Shown here: positions 39,442 to 47,477 of the stretch, one piece after another
Numbering within the stretch: position 1 is the stretch's first letter
Layout: each line of letters begins with the position of its first letter
Source: Bacillus horti
GTDB taxonomy: Bacteria > Bacillota > Bacilli > Caldalkalibacillales > JCM-10596
Assembly (NCBI RefSeq): GCF_030813115.1
Contig: NZ_JAUSTY010000019.1
Coordinates: forward strand, 1 to 64,000
DNA length: 64,000 nt
Direction of reading: 5' to 3'
Notes under the pieces: model-generated
Databases searched by the model: none
The model's input: the letters and a program-made list of their open reading frames with translations, nothing else
Told to the model about the DNA's origin: nothing
Position numbers and translations under genes: made by a program

Positions 39442-39849
39442 TTATAAGAGAAAAAAATGATTTTCAAATTCTTTTTTTAAACGAAGTTGTTCGGGGGTAT
39501 ATCTTCCGTTTCGAATAGTAACCCTGTCATAATTATTAATTATATAGGTTGCACGATTAATTTTTGAAGTTACTCTTAAGTAAGGAAGGATTAGTCCTAA
39601 AGTAGTTAAGACATTTTCTTTATTCTTAATTTGAAGGACAAAGGAGCTACGATGTTTATTAGGATTATAGTTCTTTTTTGATGTTATTACTCCTCCAACT
39701 AAACCCTTAGTAAACTTAAGAAGCTCAATATCTGTGGAAGCTATAGAAATAATAGGTCTTCTATTTTCTGATGCATGCATACGTGTTAATGTAATCGTTC
39801 CCTCACCATCGATAATTCCAGCAAGATACGCTGCTTCTGTTTCTCTCAT
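39442..39849 (-). CDS. single-motif LAGLIDADG homing endonuclease
   Basis: 135 aa. The motif YLAGIIDGEGTITL at residues 8-21 is a LAGLIDADG helix with its catalytic acidic residue, followed by a beta-rich core (RPIISIASTDIELLKFTKGL, SSFVLQIKNKENV) and PYLRVTSKINRAT. One motif means it should act as a homodimer. ATG at 39849 follows GGAGGGG. It is convergent to ssrA and lies outside the group I intron, 63 bp beyond the tmRNA end. It is either a free-standing endonuclease that helps mobilise the ORF-less intron or an unrelated insertion at the same hotspot. Confidence 0.9.
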   Translation of the reverse strand: MRETEAAYLAGIIDGEGTITLTRMHASENRRPIISIASTDIELLKFTKGLVGGVITSKKNYNPNKHRSSFVLQIKNKENVLTTLGLILPYLRVTSKINRATYIINNYDRVTIRNGRYTPEQLRLKKEFENHFFLL

Positions 39850-39868
39850 TTTCCCCTCCTATAAAATA

Positions 39869-40024
39869 TCACTTGTTTTTAGAAAGCTCATTAAACAATT
39901 TTGTAATATGTTCTTTCACTTGGAGCTTCTCATTTTCATCAAGAACAAAAGAAGTTTTATCGTTAATATCAAAGGTTTCAGGGAAATAACTTTCGTAACA
40001 TAGACCTCCTAATGGTTTTTCCAT
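39869..40024 (-). CDS. hypothetical small protein upstream of the endonuclease gene
   Basis: 51 aa on the minus strand, ATG at 40022-40024, stop 19 nt before the endonuclease ATG. Composition is protein-like (ESYFPETFDINDKTSFVLDE, then a helical KLQVKEHITKLFNELSKNK). No good ribosome site is seen before the ATG, so expression is uncertain. I do not recognise it; it could be a partner of the endonuclease or the tail of a decayed gene. Confidence 0.4.
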   Translation of the reverse strand: MEKPLGGLCYESYFPETFDINDKTSFVLDENEKLQVKEHITKLFNELSKNK

Positions 40025-40237
40025 ATGTAGTGAAAATACAGAAGTAGAATAGCTATATTAATTGTATCATGGATCTGTAATTATATGGTTAAACACTTGT
40101 AATTATGGGAGGAAAGCAGTAACTTTTTTATCAAGATTAGAAGTTGTATAACTGCGTACAATTATTCTGTATTAAGACACCCTGACAAGTGCCTTATTTT
40201 TTATAATGCAGCTGTTTGAATAATCAGATATAAATTG

Positions 40238-40246
40238 TGATATAAT
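40238..40246 (+). promoter_or_regulatory. extended -10 promoter before the DUF2339 gene
   Basis: TGATATAAT with a TTGAAT 19 nt upstream (40216-40221). The rest of 40025-40304 shows nothing else I can support. Confidence 0.55.
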
Positions 40247-40304
40247 CAATCAATTAGCTTATTATCTATGACAGTATGATTTGTTGGTTGAGGAGGAATT
40301 AGAG

Positions 40305-42233
40305 GTGAACGAAATAGACTGGAAACGTAGAGTGGAGCAGTTGGAGCAAAGGGTGAGCACACTAGAGCAAGAGCTTAGCGTTTTAAAGAAGCCTCTACAA
40401 AAGGAAGAAAATGTACTTGATCAGTTGAACATACAACAGACTCAGGACTCTCTGGAAGTTGCAGAATCATCAGCTACGAATAAATGGAGCTCACAACCAG
40501 ATGCAAATGAATCAGAAAGATCGGACGGAACAGCTCGTGATCATAGAGAATATAGAGAATCAAATGCACAAAAGGGTAAAGGTAAGGTAGGAGTACCATC
40601 CTCAGCACCAAACAAGCAACCAAGAGATTTAGAGCATCTTTTGGTTAGAGTGTGGTTACCTCGCGTCTTTATCATTGTGTTACTGGTCGGAGTATTGTGG
40701 GGATTCCTTGCTGCTGCAAGCGCTGGCTATATTACAGAAGGTGTTCGTTGCTTACTTGGAGCCCTAGTAGCTGGTGCGATGTTTGTAGCCGGTGTTCGAC
40801 AAATGAAGCAGAATCGTACTGGGCTTGGAAAAGTCTTACTTGGAGGGGCACATGGAATTTTTGTTTTATCTATATCAGCGGCTCATTTGTTGTATGGACT
40901 TTTATCTGTAGAAATTGCAGTACTGTTTTATATAGCGTCCATGGCGTTAGCGATAACTACAGCGTTCCGTTGGAAGTCTCAAACCTTGGTTGTCTTGTCT
41001 GTCCTATCAGGTTATCTTCTACCATTCTTAGTTGAAAATACATACGCAAATGTGTGGATCGTTGTGGGGTATCAGGTAGCCTTTTCAGCCTTAATGCTTA
41101 TACTAGCTTCCCGATACCGGTATGTGGTAGCTTATTGGTTTGCATTTGGAATGTTGCATTTTGCTCTATTGGCTACAGCATTTATTTTCTATTCTTATGA
41201 GCTTTCAGCCTTATTGTTAGGCTCTGTTATCCTACAGCATATTCTGCTGTACATTCTTTTTGCTAAGAGTGATCGTGGGGGTACAAAGCAAAGTGCTTTT
41301 CAGTTTACTGCGTTTGGTGTTCTTGCGTTATGGGCTTACTTTCTGTATGAAGGAACGGATTCATTTGTTTATTGGAGTATATTAATCATTGGTGGATTGG
41401 CTTATGCCTTTTTGGCCTATTTGTTAAGAAAAAAGCCTACTTCTACAGCTCAAGTAGATGTTCTGGATGGCAAGCTAGCTAACGGCAAAGAGCTAAAACA
41501 ACCACTAGCAAGAGCTAGAGAAGCGATTAGTATTGTTATCGCTACGATGGCTTTGATGCTGTTTACTTTAAATATTGTTGGAGCTTCTTACGGAGCTACG
41601 ATCTTATTTGTTCAAGGTCTGTTAGCCTTACTTCTTGGCTTGCGTCTGCGGTACCAGCTTCAATATGTAGCAGGACTAATCGTAACGTTTTTAGCAGGTG
41701 TTGCTATTGTCTCGAACCCGCCAATCGCGATCATTTCTGAGGAAACCTTAGGCTGGATCATTTTACTTATTGGTATACCTGTACTTTACTTCTATTACCC
41801 GAGACTTAGCTATCAAAAGCTAAACAAGGCATCTGATGTGTCACAGCGCAGGCCTATGTTATCTGGACTATTGTGGATAGAAGCTCTACTTGGTCTGGCT
41901 TTTATATCTATCTTAACGAACCTTTTCACTGAAAACGTTGATCAAGAGATGAGACATTTTATCCTATCAGCTGTTTGGCTTGTGTATGCAATCGGGGCGA
42001 TTGTGCTTGGAATAATCTTCAAAAAAGCTAAAGCACGTATAGCGGGAGTACTATTCCTTTTTGTGGTGTTAATGAAGGTGATTTTTGTAGATATGCCAGA
42101 TGTATCACTAGGAATCAGGGCGTTGCTGTTTATGATTATGGGGGCAGTGGGGATTGGGATTTCTCGCTTGTTATACACAAACAAGGATCAATCAGGAAAG
42201 GGTTCAGATGTTGACCCAGATCATAAAGTTTAG
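40305..42233 (+). CDS. DUF2339 multi-pass membrane protein
   Basis: About 642 aa. N-terminal coiled coil (RRVEQLEQRVSTLEQELSVL), a polar linker to about residue 115, then many hydrophobic segments (roughly 14-18) with few charged loops to the end. This matches DUF2339, a poorly understood family. Start is GTG at 40305, eight bases after GAGGAGG; the ATG-like start at 40281 precedes that site. Monocistronic. Confidence 0.82.
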   Translation: MNEIDWKRRVEQLEQRVSTLEQELSVLKKPLQKEENVLDQLNIQQTQDSLEVAESSATNKWSSQPDANESERSDGTARDHREYRESNAQKGKGKVGVPSSAPNKQPRDLEHLLVRVWLPRVFIIVLLVGVLWGFLAAASAGYITEGVRCLLGALVAGAMFVAGVRQMKQNRTGLGKVLLGGAHGIFVLSISAAHLLYGLLSVEIAVLFYIASMALAITTAFRWKSQTLVVLSVLSGYLLPFLVENTYANVWIVVGYQVAFSALMLILASRYRYVVAYWFAFGMLHFALLATAFIFYSYELSALLLGSVILQHILLYILFAKSDRGGTKQSAFQFTAFGVLALWAYFLYEGTDSFVYWSILIIGGLAYAFLAYLLRKKPTSTAQVDVLDGKLANGKELKQPLARAREAISIVIATMALMLFTLNIVGASYGATILFVQGLLALLLGLRLRYQLQYVAGLIVTFLAGVAIVSNPPIAIISEETLGWIILLIGIPVLYFYYPRLSYQKLNKASDVSQRRPMLSGLLWIEALLGLAFISILTNLFTENVDQEMRHFILSAVWLVYAIGAIVLGIIFKKAKARIAGVLFLFVVLMKVIFVDMPDVSLGIRALLFMIMGAVGIGISRLLYTNKDQSGKGSDVDPDHKV

Positions 42234-42275
42234 TGAAGTGGTTTTATGAGGACTAATATAGCTATAGAAAGTAAG

Positions 42276-42316
42276 TTACAAATGTTATAAGGTTATAATA
42301 TAATAAGTTATAACAT
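42276..42316 (+). promoter_or_regulatory. promoter and inverted-repeat operator of the toxin-antitoxin operon
   Basis: -35 TTACAA (42276-42281), 17-nt spacer, -10 TATAAT (42299-42304). A perfect 9-bp inverted repeat ATGTTATAA (42282-42290) / TTATAACAT (42308-42316) brackets the -10. Autoregulation by the antitoxin is the likely use. Confidence 0.78.
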
Positions 42317-42379
42317 ATGTGCGTGATGATCATACTATGAGTGAAGAAGGCTAAGGCTATTAAGAATGGAGGGGAGAAA

Positions 42380-42655
42380 ATGAATCAAAGCAGAAATAAA
42401 GTCAAACGATATTCTCGGAAAGTTGGTAGAATGGGTAACAGTTTAGGTGTAAGCTTGCCAAAAAACCTAGCAGAAAAACTTAATGTATCACAAGGAGATG
42501 AACTAGAATTCGTAGAGAATGAACAAGGAGAGGTTTTGCTGAAAAAGGTTCGGCAGATGGAGCTACCGCAAAATGTCCGTCCAGAGGTCCTAGAGGCCTT
42601 CTATGATATTTTTGAAGAGGATAAGGAGATCTTTGAAGATCTAAAGGATCGGTAG
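42380..42655 (+). CDS. AbrB/MazE-type antitoxin
   Basis: 91 aa. Swapped-hairpin AbrB DNA-binding domain: KVGRMGNSLGVSLPKNLAEKLNVSQGDELEFVENEQGEVLLKK (about residues 12-55). The acidic C-terminus (EAFYDIFEEDKEIFEDLKD) is a typical toxin-neutralising tail. ATG at 42380 after GGAGGGGAG. The toxin gene starts at the base after its stop codon. Confidence 0.9.
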   Translation: MNQSRNKVKRYSRKVGRMGNSLGVSLPKNLAEKLNVSQGDELEFVENEQGEVLLKKVRQMELPQNVRPEVLEAFYDIFEEDKEIFEDLKDR

Positions 42656-43051
42656 ATGGTCAAATATCTGAGGAAAGAAGAAGTGTTAGCGGGACACTTT
42701 TATGTGATGAAGCAAATGAATGATGCAGAGCAGGCAGGGGTAAAGGATTATGCTCTTCTTGACTCTGCTCTATCTAGACCACGCCATAGTGTATTTGGTA
42801 AAGAGGCTTATCCTACATTGTTTGAAAAGGCAGCAGCCTTACTAGAATCCTTGGTCAAAAATCATTGCTTCTATAATGGCAATAAACGGACGGCTTATTT
42901 GGCTGTGAAGACATTCTTGAGAATAAACAAGGCTAATTTTCAGATGGATCGAAAAAAAGCTGTCGAGTTTATCGTAGATATTGCTAATAATAAACGTGAT
43001 TTTAAAGATATTGTACGAACTCTTAAACAACATTCAACGGAGAGAAGATAG
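42656..43051 (+). CDS. doc: Doc (death-on-curing) Fic-fold toxin
   Basis: 131 aa. The Fic-family active-site loop is HCFYNGNKRTAYLA, near residues 69-82, close to the Doc consensus HxFxNGNKRTA. Doc of phage P1 is a kinase that phosphorylates EF-Tu and stops translation; this protein has the Doc rather than the AMP-transferase loop. The antitoxin partner is AbrB-type instead of the classical Phd, a recombined pairing. Stop is 10 bp before the radical SAM gene. Confidence 0.92.
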   Translation: MVKYLRKEEVLAGHFYVMKQMNDAEQAGVKDYALLDSALSRPRHSVFGKEAYPTLFEKAAALLESLVKNHCFYNGNKRTAYLAVKTFLRINKANFQMDRKKAVEFIVDIANNKRDFKDIVRTLKQHSTERR

Positions 43052-43061
43052 GAGCAAGAGG

Positions 43062-43967
43062 ATGGCTAAGAGATTTAAGAAATTTTATGTTGAGATAACA
43101 AGTGTGTGTAATTTAGCGTGTTCCTTCTGTCCTCCGACACAGAGGGCAGCAGGCTTTATTAAGGTGGAGGATTTTGAGAAAAGGCTGGATGAGATTAAAC
43201 CCTTTACAGATTATATCTATTTTCATCTAAAAGGCGAGCCGCTTATGCATCCCAAATTAGATCAGTTGCTTGACCTAAGTGCTGAGAAAGGCTTCAAGGT
43301 TAATCTAACAACGAATGGTACACTGCTCAATAAAGCGAAGCACCGTTTAGTCAATAAGCCTGCCTTGAGACAGATGAACATTTCCCTGCACAGCTTTGAT
43401 GGTCATCCAGGCTCAACAGATAAAGAGCAGTATGTGACCGATGTGCTCAGCTTCCTAAAGGAAATGAACGCTACGAGCCAGGTGATTTTTTCACTAAGAT
43501 TGTGGAATCTCACACAGGATAATATGACGAATAAAGAGAGACAGAGAAATCGCGAGCTTCTGTCTATGATAGAGAGAGAATTTGGCTTAGACTACCATAT
43601 CGAAGAGCAAGTGATTCCTGGTAGTGGATTAAAGCTAGCTGAACGAGTCTACTTGAACCAGGACTATGAGTTTAATTGGCCAGACTTAAAGGAAGAAGAG
43701 GACTTGAGTCGAGGCTTCTGTCATGGGTTGCGTAATCAGGCGGGGATTCTTGTGGATGGAACAGTTGTCCCATGCTGTTTAGATGGAGAAGGTGTAATTA
43801 ATCTCGGAAATCTGAATGAGCAGCCATTTGCTGAAATTATTGAAGGGGAAAGAGCAACACGTCTAGTAGATGGGTTTTCCAGACGAGAAGTGGTAGAGGA
43901 GCTTTGCCGTAAATGTGGGTATCGTCAGCGGTTTAACTTAAAGGAACAGGAACAAACTGTTTCGTAA
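43062..43967 (+). CDS. radical SAM/SPASM-like protein
   Basis: 301 aa. The 4Fe-4S cluster motif CNLACSFC (CxxxCxxC) is at residues 14-21 after KKFYVEITSV, followed by HLKGEPLMHPKL. The C-terminal part has CCLDGEGVINLGNL and a CRKCGYR pair, resembling a SPASM/twitch cluster region. ATG 43062 after AGGAGCAAGAG. Reads as the third gene after the toxin-antitoxin pair, but nothing suggests a shared function. No precursor peptide gene is seen nearby, so its substrate stays open. Confidence 0.88.
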   Translation: MAKRFKKFYVEITSVCNLACSFCPPTQRAAGFIKVEDFEKRLDEIKPFTDYIYFHLKGEPLMHPKLDQLLDLSAEKGFKVNLTTNGTLLNKAKHRLVNKPALRQMNISLHSFDGHPGSTDKEQYVTDVLSFLKEMNATSQVIFSLRLWNLTQDNMTNKERQRNRELLSMIEREFGLDYHIEEQVIPGSGLKLAERVYLNQDYEFNWPDLKEEEDLSRGFCHGLRNQAGILVDGTVVPCCLDGEGVINLGNLNEQPFAEIIEGERATRLVDGFSRREVVEELCRKCGYRQRFNLKEQEQTVS

Positions 43968-43974
43968 GGTTAAT

Positions 43975-44020
43975 AGCTAGTTAGCAACAGGTCAATTGTT
44001 CTGTCGCGAACTAGCTTTTT
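43975..44020 (+). terminator. terminator after the radical SAM gene
   Basis: AGCTAGTT (43975-43982) pairs with AACTAGCT (44009-44016), followed by TTTTTATTTT. Confidence 0.8.
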
Positions 44021-44091
44021 ATTTTAATCCGAGCCCTATGAGAAGACACTTTAGAAATCCGATACGATACAGGCTTTCCTTAAAGCTTCCC

Positions 44092-45339
44092 TTATATGAG
44101 AACATCCTCTAGTGCCCTTCTTGGGCTAGGATGTGTTTGAGCCAGAGGATAACCTAGACGGAAAAGGAATAGAACATCCCAATCGGCTAATCCTAATAAA
44201 TCCTGTAATCTTTGACCAAAGAAAGGTGTAGCTCCAAGATGGAGTTCTCGGTCTCGCATTTCAACAGGCTGATTTAGGGGATGGAGGCCAAGTCCGTGAA
44301 CTGTCCCATATAGATGTATTCTTTGCCAAACACGCCCTGCTCTTACTCTATCCTCTTTACTACTAAAATCCTTAATCGATAATAATCCATATGCAGCAGC
44401 CGTACTCGTATGAGTCTGTCGTGTTGAATTTACCCAAAATTGATTCGCTTGTTCTGTAGACAAAGGTGGGAGTAGTTTGCCTGCTATGCGAAGCCATAGA
44501 GGGCCTCCCTGAGCATCTAATGTTATTCCATCCCTATATTCCTGTAAATCCTGCCAGCTATCTCGGTACCATGCGTTACTGTCATAACTCATTTCAGGAT
44601 CAGAAGTAATGGCTTCCGTTGCTGAAATGGTTAGATCTCCAGCTTCTTTTTTCAGCTCGGCTGTAGTAAGCCATGTAAGCTTTACCTTTGGTTCATCCTG
44701 ACAAAGCTCCTCAGCTTCATCGAAAAATGCCTGAGGGACAGGTCGATCTATATCGTAAGCCCCTCGATGTGTACGTCTATTTGGTATAGCATGATAAAGA
44801 GGAGAGCTAATTTTATTTCCGGGATACAGGTCAATATGGGCAACAAAAGTAGGATCTGAATGATCAGGATAAATTCTTACATTTGGTGAGTAGCCTTGCT
44901 CCTGAGCAGCAAGCGTCAGATTTTCAAGGGCACATCCCAAGCCCATTTGCATTTCTCTAAAGAAGGGGTCTATGCTTCCGATATTTCTTTGTTCATCTGC
45001 ATAGAGCTCAATAGAAGTATCTGCTATCCGAAATAACCACGGCTGACTATTATGGGGATTAGATGCTAAAATAGCCGCTTGAACTAAGGCGAGGGGACCT
45101 GTTACAGGTTCATCCGCATGTACATCCCATAGCTCATAAGCAGGTCCTTTTCCTGTGCTAAATACGCCCTGATCAACAGCTCTCCAAAGAATACCACCAA
45201 CAGAAACGACAAGGAGAGTTGCCCCTGCTCTTTTTAAAAATTTTCGTCTAGTCCATGCTATATTCTCAGGATTAGTCTTTGCTTCAATTGTTTCTTCTGT
45301 TCCTTCATCAGTTCTTTTATCTTTTTTATGTACAGTCAT
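44092..45339 (-). CDS. Tat-exported nitroreductase-like protein (Acg family)
   Basis: 415 aa. A twin-arginine signal is clear: TRRKFLKRAGATLLVVSVGGILW at residues 30-52. The remainder shows a doubled nitroreductase-like fold of the Acg type: ASNPHNSQPWLFRI near the start, GLGCALENLTLAAQEQGY, PNRRTHRGAYDIDRPVP, and GRVWQRIHLYGTVHGLGLHPLNQP near the end. Known relatives sequester flavin or reduce nitro compounds. Start after AAAGGAGA. The TetR gene 110 bp upstream on the same strand may regulate it. Confidence 0.85.
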   Translation of the reverse strand: MTVHKKDKRTDEGTEETIEAKTNPENIAWTRRKFLKRAGATLLVVSVGGILWRAVDQGVFSTGKGPAYELWDVHADEPVTGPLALVQAAILASNPHNSQPWLFRIADTSIELYADEQRNIGSIDPFFREMQMGLGCALENLTLAAQEQGYSPNVRIYPDHSDPTFVAHIDLYPGNKISSPLYHAIPNRRTHRGAYDIDRPVPQAFFDEAEELCQDEPKVKLTWLTTAELKKEAGDLTISATEAITSDPEMSYDSNAWYRDSWQDLQEYRDGITLDAQGGPLWLRIAGKLLPPLSTEQANQFWVNSTRQTHTSTAAAYGLLSIKDFSSKEDRVRAGRVWQRIHLYGTVHGLGLHPLNQPVEMRDRELHLGATPFFGQRLQDLLGLADWDVLFLFRLGYPLAQTHPSPRRALEDVLI

Positions 45340-45448
45340 ATAGAAATCTCCTTTAATTATCTAGGTTCATAAAATAGAAAGCTCATAAGACTAGTATTCC
45401 TATGAACATCCGTATAGTTTTTTAAAAGAATAGTGTTTTGGCCCATAT

Positions 45449-46045
45449 TCAGTTTGAGCTAGCCAAATAAGGGCGCAGAACGGACAAAATAAGCTGAATC
45501 CCCTGCTCAATGCGATTCTCATCTATATGTGCTCCACTGACCTCGACAAAGGATAACCAATAGTTACTGATAATCCAGCATGATGTCAGTAAAGAATCCA
45601 CATCCTTTGAACTCTCTGGAAGGGAGAGAATACCAGCATTAATAAAAGCCTGAAAAAACTCTTTCTGTTCTACCATGCGTTGCTGCTGAATATGTTGATG
45701 GGCTTCCTTGAGCTTAGTGTCATGCTTAATCAAGAGAATAAGTTCACGGTAAAAAAAGCGATATTTCCACTCCAACCGCAGACTAAGTCGGATTACAGCA
45801 ATCAAATCGTCCAAGCTAGGCAGCCAATCTGCTGGAGGGAGGAGCCAGAGGGAATCCCAATCAGATATCATGGACTCGAAAATAGCTCGAATAATCTCCT
45901 CCTTATTCTGAAAATGGTAGTATAGATTCCCCGGACTAATTCCTAATTCTTTGGCGATGTGATTTGTCGAAATGGCTCCAGTCCCTGATTCATTAAATAG
46001 CTTTACAGCTGTTTGTATAATCTTATCTTTTGTTTTTGAGCTCAT
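45449..46045 (-). CDS. TetR-family regulator
   Basis: 198 aa. HTH at residues 5-50 (IIQTAVKLFNESGTGAISTNHIAKELGISPGNLYYHFQNKEEII region). The C-terminal domain resembles the bacterial transcriptional repressor TetR_C group. ATG at 46045, eight bases after GGGGAG. Two palindromic sites in the upstream region are likely operators for this protein. Confidence 0.9.
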   Translation of the reverse strand: MSSKTKDKIIQTAVKLFNESGTGAISTNHIAKELGISPGNLYYHFQNKEEIIRAIFESMISDWDSLWLLPPADWLPSLDDLIAVIRLSLRLEWKYRFFYRELILLIKHDTKLKEAHQHIQQQRMVEQKEFFQAFINAGILSLPESSKDVDSLLTSCWIISNYWLSFVEVSGAHIDENRIEQGIQLILSVLRPYLASSN

Positions 46046-46116
46046 TTGCAACACTCCCCATTAGAGGTTATGATCTGCTTAGCATTTCTTAGGTAAAAAG
46101 AAGTTGTTATAAAAAA

Positions 46117-46168
46117 TAGAGCAATTACTCTAATTTGAACTTATTACAAGAATAGAGTATTTACTCTA
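46117..46168. promoter_or_regulatory. two 16-bp palindromic operators
   Basis: TAGAGCAATTACTCTA (46117-46132) and TAGAGTATTTACTCTA (46153-46168), start-to-start 36 bp. They lie between the TetR gene (minus) and degV (plus), fitting self-regulation by the TetR protein and perhaps control of degV. Confidence 0.8.
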
Positions 46169-46417
46169 AAAAATCAAGAGCCTCTGTATGATTGTGTCAC
46201 AATTCTATGAACTTATTAAAATTTGCTTTAAATTTAAACCTTATTTATAGGGATAGCCTTGATGTTAGAGTGGGTTACCGCTACAATGTAAGTAACAATG
46301 AGGCTGGAATAGTAAGAAGATAAATGATGGACTAGACGACTTCTTCGAGAGGACTTCGATAGAAGCTTTTCTTATTGCTCTTCGTAGCTGGCTTAGAAAA
46401 TGACGGGACGTGAGAAG

Positions 46418-47266
46418 ATGGCAAAGATTAAGATTGTGACTGATTCTACGGTTGATATGACGGAGGAAATGCTTCGGAAATACGATATTGAGGTTGTTCC
46501 TTTGTCGATTACAATTGATGGACAAACGTATCTGGATCGAGTTGATCTGTCTCCAGATACATTTATTGAAAAGATGAGAGAAACACAGGAGCTACCTAAA
46601 AGCTCACAGCCTCCAGTAGGAGAGTTTGTCGAAGTATATGAACGCTTAGCCAAGGCGGGGTTTGATGTTCTCTCTATTCATATAACAGGCTCAATGAGTG
46701 GTACAGTACAATCGGCTCAAATGGCTGCGGACATGGCTGAAGCAAACGTGAAGGTGATAGATTCTAGATTTATTTCCAAGGCTCTTTCCTTTCAGGTGAT
46801 TGAGGCAGCGAGGATGGCAAAAGAAGGGCATTCTTTAGAGGAAATTATAGCAAGACTTGACCAGATTCGTGAGCAAACTCGCCTCTTTCTCATGGTTGAT
46901 ACCCTTGATAATCTAGTCAAAGGTGGTCGTATAGGGAGAGCGAGCGGGTTTATCGGATCCATTTTGAAAATAAAGCCAATCGCAGCTCTAGAGGATGGAG
47001 CTTTGGCTCCTGTAACGAAAGTTAGAAGCTATTCTCAGGTCATCAAGCATTTTTCGGAGCAATTTGCTGAAGACATTAAAGGGAAAACAGTTAAAGGAAT
47101 TGGAATTGCCCATGCGGAAGCTCTTGAGCTAGCAACAAAGCTTAAAGCCTCTCTATCTTCAGTTACGGACTTCAAGAATATTGAGATTGAATTTACGACT
47201 CCTATCATTAGTACACATACAGGTCCAGGAGCGATTGGTTTTATGTACTACTTTGATAAAAAATAA
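46418..47266 (+). CDS. degV: DegV-family fatty-acid-binding protein
   Basis: 282 aa. IKIVTDSTVDMTEEML at the start, SSQPPVGEFVEVYE, ITGSMSGTVQSAQMA, LVKGGRIGRASGFIGSILKIKPI and the C-terminal STHTGPGAIGFMYY. DegV/FakB proteins bind fatty acids and present them to the FakA kinase; FakA is not in this window. ATG at 46418 after GTGAGAAG; the longer ORF from 46400 lacks a ribosome site. Confidence 0.92.
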   Translation: MAKIKIVTDSTVDMTEEMLRKYDIEVVPLSITIDGQTYLDRVDLSPDTFIEKMRETQELPKSSQPPVGEFVEVYERLAKAGFDVLSIHITGSMSGTVQSAQMAADMAEANVKVIDSRFISKALSFQVIEAARMAKEGHSLEEIIARLDQIREQTRLFLMVDTLDNLVKGGRIGRASGFIGSILKIKPIAALEDGALAPVTKVRSYSQVIKHFSEQFAEDIKGKTVKGIGIAHAEALELATKLKASLSSVTDFKNIEIEFTTPIISTHTGPGAIGFMYYFDKK

Positions 47267-47335
47267 TATAAAGGATGCACCCTAAAAGCTTACGGAATGT
47301 TCTGCTTTCAGTATAGGGACCTTATCCTACCAAAG

Positions 47336-47374
47336 AACCTGTGTATCTTTTCTCGTAGAGAGGATACACAGGTT
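47336..47374. terminator. hairpin between degV and pucR
   Basis: AACCTGTGTATC (47336-47347) pairs with GATACACAGGTT (47363-47374), with an inner TCTC/GAGA. No T-run follows on the plus strand. It separates convergent genes and is likely a transcription end or processing structure. Confidence 0.55.
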
Positions 47375-47477
47375 ATTAGAGTGAATAAGTAATCCAATGA
47401 GTGGTCCAAGGTAGACATTCTAGCTTAGGTGAAAGCATGAGCAACAGGTCAATGTATTCGATGTAGCTTTAATCTAA

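Noticed and set aside
39734-40003. 89-aa open frame on the plus strand
   Set aside because: It is antisense to the start of the endonuclease gene and to the 51-aa ORF, without a ribosome site.
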